From Chitinophaga pinensis (GTDB lineage Bacteria > Bacteroidota > Bacteroidia > Chitinophagales > Chitinophagaceae): a stretch of 42,611 bases of DNA. The stretch spans positions 1 through 42,611 of the forward strand of contig CAMCHR010000012.1 of the NCBI GenBank assembly GCA_945874755.1, given 5' to 3'. Shown here one piece after another: positions 37,474 through 42,611 of this stretch. The notes under the pieces are model-generated. The model was not told the DNA's origin, searched no databases, and worked only from the letters and a program-made list of their open reading frames with translations. The position numbers were made by a program, and so were the translations under genes. Numbering within the stretch: the first letter of the stretch is position 1; each line of letters opens with the position of its first letter.

Positions 37474-38784
37474 TTAGAAATTCAATTGATTGGACAAACG
37501 CTTTAATTCGATCTCTGCAATTTTTGCGCTGAATCTTAAGCTTGTTAATCTAAAGCCTGCAGTTTCAAAACTTTGTTGTGCTTGCTTTACATCTACAATA
37601 GTGGCTTGTCCTAATTTAAATTTTTCCATCACCAAGGTTAATAAAGCGTCTGACATTTCATAGTTCTGAATTTCAGTTGGCGTTTGCTTTAAACTATTTT
37701 GATAGTTCTGATAAGTTTTAAATAATTCTGTTGATAGATTTTGCGCAGTATTGTCGAACTGTATTTTTGCACTCACTGTATTGATTTGTGCATTTTTATA
37801 AGCACGCTTACTTGCAGTTCCAGCATAAATTGGAATACTCAAATTGAATCCCAAGAATGGACCATAGCTTTCATTTAATAAGATAAATCCAGCTGCTGAT
37901 TTATTGCTATTATAATTGAATCCAGAATTCGCTCTTAAGGTTGGATACATCAATGCTTTAGTTTCTTTTTCTAAAAATTGATTGACATTGATCAATTGTT
38001 GTGCAGATTGTAATAATGGATGCGCTTTCATTTTAGATTCTACATCAGACAAAAGCAATTTTTGATCTACTTGAATACTATCCGTGAAATTATAATTTGA
38101 ATTTGCTGGCACTACCATGCTATTGTATAAATCTGCTTTTACTTGATCTAATACCAATAACTGATTTTGCTTAGCTTGTAATAAGGCATTTAAATCTAAA
38201 CTAGACTGCAATAAATCTGCTTGATTGGCTACACCAATTTCTTGTCTTGTTTTAACAATCGCAACTCTTTGTTCAGAAGCTTCGATTGATTTTTCGATTG
38301 TTTTTAAAAACGCAACTTGTCTGATGACATTATAATATTGTTGCATTACTATTGAACTTGTATTCAACATTTGAACTTGCAATGCAGCTTCTGTCTGCTT
38401 TTGAATACTTTCAAGACGATCTTTAGTAGCAGCAATTCTATATCCATTGAACAAGATCATTGTTGCCGATAAACCACCATTGAGTGTAGTTCCATCCACG
38501 CCGCTTCTAGTCGTGTTCCTAGATGGATCGGGAAATGTTTGATTGATCGTTGTTAAGGTATTATTATTGGTACCAGTTGCAGTCACTGTTGGAAGTCCTC
38601 CTGCAACGCCGTAGTTGTTATTGTTTTGTGCAATCGACAAGGCGTTTTCTACTAACTTAATATCGTAGCTATTTTGAATGGCAATGGTCACTGCCTCTTT
38701 TAAACTTAAATTATTTTGTGCAGCAATTTTTTCTTGTGAAAATAAAAGCACGAATAATAAAACGATGAAACTATTTTTTTGCAT
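37474..38784 (-). CDS. TolC-family outer membrane protein, orphan
   Basis: Outer membrane efflux channel of 436 residues. The signal peptide ends IAAQ, and the mature protein opens NNLSLKEAVTIAIQNSYDIKLVENAL, a standard TolC N-terminus. Two helical-hairpin repeats are visible, marked by the turns REIGVANQADLLQSSLD and KFKLGQATIVDVKQAQQSFE. It ends RFSAKIAEIELKRLSNQLNF. No fusion protein or pump gene lies next to it, so it may serve pumps encoded elsewhere or have partners lost from this locus. It is distinct from the TolC-like gene at 19170. A hairpin at 38807-38839 separates it from pyrH, so it probably has its own promoter. Confidence 0.92.
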   Translation of the reverse strand: MQKNSFIVLLFVLLFSQEKIAAQNNLSLKEAVTIAIQNSYDIKLVENALSIAQNNNNYGVAGGLPTVTATGTNNNTLTTINQTFPDPSRNTTRSGVDGTTLNGGLSATMILFNGYRIAATKDRLESIQKQTEAALQVQMLNTSSIVMQQYYNVIRQVAFLKTIEKSIEASEQRVAIVKTRQEIGVANQADLLQSSLDLNALLQAKQNQLLVLDQVKADLYNSMVVPANSNYNFTDSIQVDQKLLLSDVESKMKAHPLLQSAQQLINVNQFLEKETKALMYPTLRANSGFNYNSNKSAAGFILLNESYGPFLGFNLSIPIYAGTASKRAYKNAQINTVSAKIQFDNTAQNLSTELFKTYQNYQNSLKQTPTEIQNYEMSDALLTLVMEKFKLGQATIVDVKQAQQSFETAGFRLTSLRFSAKIAEIELKRLSNQLNF

Positions 38785-38806
38785 ACTATAAATTTAATCC
38801 AGCGAT

Positions 38807-38839
38807 TGTAAAAAATGCGATTTAGCATCGTTTTTTACA
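38807..38839 (-). terminator. Hairpin downstream of pyrH, probable terminator
   Basis: On the minus strand TGTAAAAAA pairs with TTTTTTACA, and inside it CGAT pairs with ATCG around a GCTAA loop, with a 2-base bulge. The descending arm is a T-run following the CGAT/ATCG core, so it resembles a weak intrinsic terminator. It lies 30 bases after the pyrH stop and 22 bases before the orphan TolC start. Confidence 0.45.
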
Positions 38840-38868
38840 TCAGCGGCGGATTCACATTGACTTAAGCA

Positions 38869-39585
38869 CTATTTTACGAGGGTTCCTACGGATTCACCTT
38901 GTACAATCTTCATTAAATTGCCTGGTTGATTCATGTCAAAGACAATGATGGGTAATTTATTCTCCATGCATAGGGTAAATGCCGTCATATCCATTACTTT
39001 CAAGTTCTTTGAGATACAATCTTGGAAACTGATGGTCTCGAATTTTTTTGCGTTTGGATTTTTCTCAGGATCTGCATCATATACACCATCTACTCTTGTG
39101 CCTTTTAGGATTACATCCGCCTTCATCTCAATAGCTCTTAATGATCCAGCAGTATCTGTGGTGAAATAAGGATTACCTGTACCTGCACCAAAAATGACTA
39201 CACGTCCTTTTTCTAAATGTCTTAATGCTTTTCTTCTGATATAAGGTTCTGCTATTTGTTCCATATTGATCGCAGATTGTAATCTTGTATACACGCCAAT
39301 TTTTTCTAACATGGCTTGAATCGCCATGGCGTTAATCACAGTTGCTAGCATACCCATATAATCTCCATGCGCTCTTTCGATACCGCTATCCGCCTCGTTC
39401 ATCCCTCTGTAAATATTACCTCCACCAATCACAATCGCTACCTCAACACCTAAGTCCACCAATTGCTTGATTTCATTCGCGTACTGTTCTATAATTTTTG
39501 GATTAAACGGATCGCCATTTCTTTCATTTCCCAATAAGGCTTCCCCGGATAATTTTAATAAGACGCGTTTGTACTTTGGCTCCAT
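38869..39585 (-). CDS. pyrH: UMP kinase
   Basis: Phosphorylates UMP to UDP with ATP, the entry to pyrimidine nucleotide synthesis after OMP decarboxylase; hexameric and cytoplasmic. The 238-residue protein is the normal bacterial length. It begins [15 protein letters not shown] and has [13 protein letters not shown] for phosphate binding, [33 protein letters not shown] for UMP/GTP control contacts, [13 protein letters not shown], and the closing [19 protein letters not shown]. It belongs to the amino-acid-kinase fold, but these motifs are UMP-kinase specific. It follows tsf, as in many bacteria, but three hairpins separate the two genes. The usual next gene, frr, is absent here. Confidence 0.97.
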   Translation of the reverse strand: MEPKYKRVLLKLSGEALLGNERNGDPFNPKIIEQYANEIKQLVDLGVEVAIVIGGGNIYRGMNEADSGIERAHGDYMGMLATVINAMAIQAMLEKIGVYTRLQSAINMEQIAEPYIRRKALRHLEKGRVVIFGAGTGNPYFTTDTAGSLRAIEMKADVILKGTRVDGVYDADPEKNPNAKKFETISFQDCISKNLKVMDMTAFTLCMENKLPIIVFDMNQPGNLMKIVQGESVGTLVK

Positions 39586-39605
39586 AGTCGTTGAGATTTA
39601 TACTT

Positions 39606-39613
39606 GCAAGATA
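39606..39613 (-). promoter_or_regulatory. Possible pyrH promoter -7 box
   Basis: The minus strand reads TATCTTGC, one T short of the extended Bacteroidota form TAnnTTTGC. It lies between the terminator at 39632-39666 and the pyrH start, about 20 bases before the ATG. No clear -33 box is seen. Confidence 0.3.
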
Positions 39614-39631
39614 CAAGTTTTGAATAAGGAT

Positions 39632-39666
39632 TAAAAAGAAAAAGGGAGGTCAATGACCTCCCTTTT
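39632..39666 (-). terminator. Intrinsic terminator between tsf and pyrH
   Basis: AAAGGGAGGTC (39641-39651) pairs perfectly with GACCTCCCTTT (39655-39665), an 11-base-pair stem with a 3-base loop. On the minus strand it is followed by TTCTTTTTAATCC after the stem's own T-run. It is the last and most terminator-like of three hairpins here. Confidence 0.65.
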
Positions 39667-39681
39667 AACCCAATAGAACAA

Positions 39682-39708
39682 CAAAGCCCCCGTTTATGGG
39701 GGGCTTTG
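39682..39708. repeat. GC-rich hairpin between tsf and pyrH
   Basis: CAAAGCCCCC (39682-39691) pairs with GGGGGCTTTG (39699-39708), a perfect 10-base-pair stem with a 7-base loop. No T-run follows on either strand, so it is a stable structure without a terminator tail. It may be an RNA-stability or processing element. Confidence 0.5.
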
Positions 39709-39726
39709 AAAAAATCATAAGATCTA

Positions 39727-39767
39727 AAGTATAAAAAAAGTAAATTCTTTACACTTTTTTTATACTT
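39727..39767 (-). repeat. 15-bp perfect inverted repeat at the tsf stop codon
   Basis: AAGTATAAAAAAAGT (39727-39741) is the exact reverse complement of ACTTTTTTTATACTT (39753-39767), with an 11-base loop. The upstream arm in mRNA terms overlaps the tsf TAA by two bases. The stem is A/T-rich with a T-run in its descending arm, so it may slow or end transcription, or protect the 3' end of the tsf message. Confidence 0.55.
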
Positions 39768-40596
39768 ACCCCAATGCTACACGCTTGAATTCAGTTACTT
39801 TAATATCTGCACCTACGCTCTTAACATGGTCACCCACTGTTTTAGAACCGTCTTTAACAAAAGACTGTGCTAATAATGTTTGCTCCTTAAAGAAAGCTGC
39901 AATCTTACCTTCGGCAATTTTTACAATCATTTCTTCTGGCTTACCTGCCATTTTAGGATCTTCTTTCATAGTATCAATGATGATTGCTCTTTCACGATCT
40001 ACTGTTTCAGCAGGCACTGCATCAGCATCTACTGCTACAGGATTCATTGCAGCAATTTGCATTGCTAAGTCTCTACCTAATTCAGCTGCTTCGGTAGATA
40101 ATCCCACCAATACACCCATTCTGTATGAACCGTGAATATAAGAAGCCACGAATGGCGCATCAACTCTTACTAATTTAGCAGCAATTTTTTCACCGATAGA
40201 TGCTAATTTATCATTGATCATATCAGCAACCGTTGTACCATTAATGCTCACTGCGTTTAATTCGTCCACTGTTTTTACATTGTTTGCAACTGCAGCATCA
40301 GCAATAGTTTGTGCGAATGCTACGAACTCAGCGTTCTTAGAAACGAAATCTGTTTCGCAAGAAATACATACCACAAAACCTGTTTTATGATCGGCAGAAG
40401 TTTGTGCAATAATCACACCTTCTTTTGCTTCACGATCACTACGCTTAGCAGCCACTTTTTGACCTTGCTTACGTAACCAATCAATCGCAGCTTCAAAATC
40501 TCCGTTTGTTTCTGTCAAAGCTTTTCTACAGTCCATCATACCAGCACCTGTAGCTTGACGTAATTTATTAATATCTGCAGCAGTTATTGCGCTCAT
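39766..40596 (-). CDS. tsf: Translation elongation factor Ts
   Basis: Guanine-nucleotide exchange factor that recycles EF-Tu-GDP in the cytoplasm. The 276-residue protein has the N-terminal UBA-like domain ITAADINKLRQATGAGMMDC with KKAL-like CRKALTETNGDFEAAIDWLR, then the key TDFVSKN motif near residue 81 that inserts into EF-Tu. The core subdomains follow, including HGSYRMGVLVGLS and AAMNPVAVDADAVP, and the coiled-coil region MKEDPKMAGKPEEMIVKIAEGK. Length is normal (E. coli 283). It follows rpsB after 155 bases containing a strong hairpin. Confidence 0.97.
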   Translation of the reverse strand: MSAITAADINKLRQATGAGMMDCRKALTETNGDFEAAIDWLRKQGQKVAAKRSDREAKEGVIIAQTSADHKTGFVVCISCETDFVSKNAEFVAFAQTIADAAVANNVKTVDELNAVSINGTTVADMINDKLASIGEKIAAKLVRVDAPFVASYIHGSYRMGVLVGLSTEAAELGRDLAMQIAAMNPVAVDADAVPAETVDRERAIIIDTMKEDPKMAGKPEEMIVKIAEGKIAAFFKEQTLLAQSFVKDGSKTVGDHVKSVGADIKVTEFKRVALG

Positions 40597-40698
40597 AAAT
40601 TTTTTTTTAAAAATAATGAAAATTGAATTTTTATTTCGTTGGTTAACTTAATAATAACAAATCCATTTTATTGAATTTGGTATACATAAATTAAAATA

Positions 40699-40741
40699 CA
40701 ATTGGGTCATTGGTACCCATCAGATACCAATAACCCAATTG
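40699..40741 (-). promoter_or_regulatory. Long hairpin between rpsB and tsf, candidate attenuator
   Basis: CAATTGGGT (40699-40707) pairs with ACCCAATTG (40733-40741), then, past a one-by-one C/A mismatch, ATTGGTA pairs with TACCAAT around a 9-base loop. This totals 16 base pairs. On the minus strand it is followed by TATTTTAATTTATG, a poor but T-rich tail. It starts 11 bases after the rpsB stop and leaves about 100 bases before tsf, so partial termination or RNA processing that sets the S2:EF-Ts ratio is plausible. Confidence 0.5.
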
Positions 40742-40751
40742 GGATAATGTA

Positions 40752-41633
40752 TTATTTTCTTACTGGACCACGAGAACCAGTAGTTGTACGACGCTTAGGA
40801 GCACCTGGAGCTGAAGGAGCAGCACCCGCACCACGCTTAGCTCTTCCGCCTTCTGCGTTTGCTTCTGCTTCCATTCTCTTAGCCTTTACTTCTAATTCGT
40901 TATTTCCTTCTTCTACTTCACTTTCGTCATCTTTAGAAGCTTGACGCTCAGCCAAACCTTCTGCGATTGCAGCAGTGATATAGTTCGTAATGATTGCGAT
41001 TGATTTTGTAGCATCATCATTTGCAGGAATAGAAAAATCTACTTTGTTTGGATCACAGTTGGTATCAACCATTCCAAAAGTTTGAATTCCTAAACGCTTA
41101 GCTTCTGCTAATGCGATATGCTCATGTCCGATATCTACTAAGAATAAAGCTGCTGGTAAACGACCCAATTGAGCGATACCACCTAGTACTTTTTCCATTT
41201 TATCTTTATCACGACCTAATGTTAAACGCTCTTTTTTAGTTAAGCTTTCAGCACTTCCGTCGCCCAACATCTTCTCGATACTTTGCATTTTCTTAACGCT
41301 CTTACGAACAGTGTTGAAGTTAGTCAACATGCCACCTAACCAACGCTCTGTAGCGTAAGGCATGTTTACTTTCTTAGCACACTCGCTAACGATTTCTTTT
41401 GCTTGCTTTTTTGTAGCAACAAACATGATCTTTTTACCGCTCTTAGCAATTTGCTTTAAAGCAGCAGCAGTCTCTTGTAAGTGCTCTACAGTTTTGTTCA
41501 AGTCAATGATGTGAATACCTTTCTTTTCAGCGAAAATGTAAGGTAACATTTTTGGATTCCACTTCTTTTTAAGGTGACCAAAGTGTACGCCAGCTTCTAA
41601 AAGTTGCTGTTGAAGTGAAGTATTATTTTCCAT
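40752..41633 (-). CDS. rpsB: 30S ribosomal protein S2, with a C-terminal extension
   Basis: Small-subunit protein S2. The core is typical: LLEAGVHFGHLKKKWNPKM at residues 11-29, IHIIDLNKTVEHL, IMFVATKKQAKEIV, ATERWLGGMLTNFNTVRKS, LGGIAQLGRLPAALFLVDI, and VDTNCDPNKVDFSIPANDDA. The whole protein is 293 residues, about 50 longer than E. coli S2 (241). The last 62 residues are an unusual tail: first acidic (DDESEVEEGNNELE), then Ala/Gly/Pro-rich and basic, ending RTTTGSRGPVRK. It looks intrinsically disordered. It is encoded after rpsI (36-base gap) and before tsf. Confidence 0.97.
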   Translation of the reverse strand: MENNTSLQQQLLEAGVHFGHLKKKWNPKMLPYIFAEKKGIHIIDLNKTVEHLQETAAALKQIAKSGKKIMFVATKKQAKEIVSECAKKVNMPYATERWLGGMLTNFNTVRKSVKKMQSIEKMLGDGSAESLTKKERLTLGRDKDKMEKVLGGIAQLGRLPAALFLVDIGHEHIALAEAKRLGIQTFGMVDTNCDPNKVDFSIPANDDATKSIAIITNYITAAIAEGLAERQASKDDESEVEEGNNELEVKAKRMEAEANAEGGRAKRGAGAAPSAPGAPKRRTTTGSRGPVRK

Positions 41634-41669
41634 TTGTATAAATTGTAATAATGAATTAATGTTATTGTA

Positions 41670-42059
41670 TTAACGCTTGCTAAATTGGAAGCTTCTACGT
41701 GCCTTCTTGTGACCGAACTTCTTACGTTCAACACTTCTTGGATCACGCTTCAATTGACCAGCCGCTTTTAAGGTTGGACGAACTTCAGGGTTTAACTCTA
41801 CCAATACACGAGCAATACCTAATTTGGCTGCTTCTGCTTGACCTTTCATACCACCACCTGTTGCGTTAATTACGATATCGTATTTACCTTCAACACCAGC
41901 TGCTTTTAAAGGCGCTTCTACTTGATTTTGTAAGTATACTAAAGGAAAGTATGCTTTGTAATCTTTGTCATTCACAGTGATCTTACCAGAACCTTTGCTG
42001 ACGAAGACGCGTGTTACCGCTTCCTTACGACGACCTACTGCATTTGTTTGCTTTTCCAT
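41670..42059 (-). CDS. rpsI: 30S ribosomal protein S9
   Basis: Small-subunit head protein whose C-terminal tail reaches the P-site tRNA. The 129-residue protein has NAVGRRKEAVTRVFVSKGSG at the start, VINATGGGMKGQAEAAKLGI in the middle, and the S9 signature LKRDPRSVERKKFGHKKARR followed by the conserved terminal SKR, so the functional tail is intact. It directly follows rplM (20-base gap), the order found across bacteria. Confidence 0.98.
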   Translation of the reverse strand: MEKQTNAVGRRKEAVTRVFVSKGSGKITVNDKDYKAYFPLVYLQNQVEAPLKAAGVEGKYDIVINATGGGMKGQAEAAKLGIARVLVELNPEVRPTLKAAGQLKRDPRSVERKKFGHKKARRSFQFSKR

Positions 42060-42079
42060 TTATTTATATTTGGAATGAT

Positions 42080-42523
42080 TTAAAATTTAAATTCTTTAGG
42101 TTGTTGTGCAGTATGAGGGTGTTTGTCACCAGCATATACAAACAATTTTTTAACCATCTTACGTCCTAAACGATTTTTAGGTAACATCCCTTTTACCGCT
42201 CTTTCCATAATTACTTCTGGACGACGCTTGATTAAATCTTCTGCAGCTTCTTCCTTCTTACCACCTGGGTAACCAGAATAGTTTAAGTATAACTTATCGT
42301 GGAATTTGTTTCCAGTCAATTGTACTTTTTCTGCATTAATGATGATTACATAATCTCCACAATCAACGTGAGGAGTGTAATAAGCTTTGTTCTTACCACG
42401 TAGAACAGCTGCGATTTTTGAAGCAATACGTCCTACGGTTTGATTAGTACCGTCAACAATGTACCAGCCATGTTTAACGGTAGCCGCGTTGGCGTGCTTC
42501 GTGGTGAAATGTAGTTTACTCAT
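42080..42523 (-). CDS. rplM: 50S ribosomal protein L13
   Basis: Early-assembly large-subunit protein, 147 residues, normal length. Landmarks are HGWYIVDGTNQTVGRIASKI, GKNKAYYTPHVDCGDYVIII, NAEKVQLTGNKFHDKLY, the signature ERAVKGMLPKNRLGRKMVKK and LFVYAGDKHPHTAQQP near the end. It is the first gene of the rplM-rpsI-rpsB-tsf cluster in this window. A good promoter -7 box lies 67 bases upstream of its start, so it probably heads the operon. Confidence 0.98.
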   Translation of the reverse strand: MSKLHFTTKHANAATVKHGWYIVDGTNQTVGRIASKIAAVLRGKNKAYYTPHVDCGDYVIIINAEKVQLTGNKFHDKLYLNYSGYPGGKKEEAAEDLIKRRPEVIMERAVKGMLPKNRLGRKMVKKLFVYAGDKHPHTAQQPKEFKF

Positions 42524-42541
42524 AATTCTTTGTTTTAATGA

Positions 42542-42586
42542 GGCTGCGCTATCCCGTCAGCCATAAAATATCCCCTTTTATAAGGG
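42542..42586 (-). promoter_or_regulatory. Structured leader of the rplM operon
   Basis: Two short hairpins lie between the promoter and rplM. CCCTT / AAGGG (42573-42577 with 42582-42586) closes a 4-base loop. GGCTG / CAGCC (42542-42546 with 42558-42562) closes an 11-base loop. Ribosomal-protein leaders that bind their own product are known for L13 operons in Firmicutes, but I cannot match this one to a described family. Confidence 0.35.
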
Positions 42587-42590
42587 AGGG

Positions 42591-42598
42591 CAAAGGTA
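42591..42598 (-). promoter_or_regulatory. Promoter -7 box of the rplM operon
   Basis: The minus strand reads TACCTTTGC, an exact match to TAnnTTTG with the often-seen extra C. Transcription would start near 42585, leaving a leader of about 60 bases. The -33 box would lie about 19 bases further out, beyond the window edge, so it cannot be checked. Confidence 0.55.
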
Positions 42599-42611
42599 AG
42601 GAGGGATTGGA

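Noticed and set aside
40702..40944. 80-codon plus-strand frame opposite the end of rpsB
   Set aside because: It arises from the compositionally biased tail of S2 and part of the rpsB-tsf hairpin. It has no support as a gene.
42535..42564. Nine-codon open frame (MADGIAQPH) in the rplM leader
   Set aside because: So short that chance is enough. No codon bias or spacing suggests translation, and it overlaps the GGCTG/CAGCC hairpin.
1..42611. tRNA/rRNA genes, CRISPR arrays, insertion sequences, prophage or defence genes
   Set aside because: I found no cloverleaf, no regularly spaced repeats, no transposase or integrase motifs, and no anti-phage or toxin-antitoxin proteins. All gaps between genes are short and the genes are ordinary chromosomal ones.

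Overview
The window is a stretch of AT-rich chromosome from a member of the Bacteroidota. The evidence is a SusC/SusD pair with SusE-like lipoproteins, a secreted amylase with a type IX secretion (T9SS) C-terminal domain, promoters of the TTTG / TAnnTTTG type, weak or absent Shine-Dalgarno sites, and Bacteroidota-type LeuA and RND proteins. Chitinophagaceae is my best guess at family level, from overall protein character only. No rRNA, tRNA, CRISPR array, insertion sequence or prophage is visible, and no gap between genes exceeds about 180 bases.

Region 1 (1-10731, minus strand) is a nine-gene branched-chain amino acid operon: leuA-leuC-leuD-leuB-ilvD-ilvB-ilvN-ilvC-ilvA. It covers threonine to 2-oxobutanoate, the common valine/isoleucine steps and the whole leucine branch. 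Only the final transaminase (ilvE) is missing from the window. ilvA runs off the left edge a few codons before its end. A short leader with a GC-rich hairpin precedes leuA.

Region 2 (10910-18425) is mixed. It holds a conserved helical protein of unknown function (+), an exported cyanophycinase-like S51 peptidase (-), a long-chain acyl-CoA synthetase (-), and a DUF502 membrane protein / serC / DUF1015 cluster (-) closed by a clear terminator.

Region 3 (18550-25339, plus strand) is an efflux operon: TetR-type repressor, TolC-like outer membrane channel, membrane fusion lipoprotein and RND pump. An excellent Bacteroidota promoter precedes it, with a dyad between the two promoter boxes that is a candidate operator. 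A bidirectional terminator separates it from region 4.

Region 4 (25452-36447, minus strand) is a polysaccharide utilization locus, transcribed GH53 galactanase, GH13 amylase-family enzyme, susC, susD, and two SusE-like lipoproteins. Starch or maltodextrin is the obvious substrate for the Sus-like part; the GH53 suggests galactan. No regulator lies beside it. A divergent exported alpha/beta-hydrolase (+) and an orphan TolC-like gene (-) follow.

Region 5 (38869-42611, minus strand) is the translation cluster rplM-rpsI-rpsB-tsf-pyrH. It carries unusually many hairpins between genes: one between rpsB and tsf, three between tsf and pyrH, and one after pyrH.

Most of the window is well-understood core metabolism. 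I found no convincing new multi-gene system. The points most worth a second look are the leuA leader, the TetR operator, the GH13/GH53 mixture, the unknown protein at 10910-12475, and the hairpins in the tsf/pyrH region.
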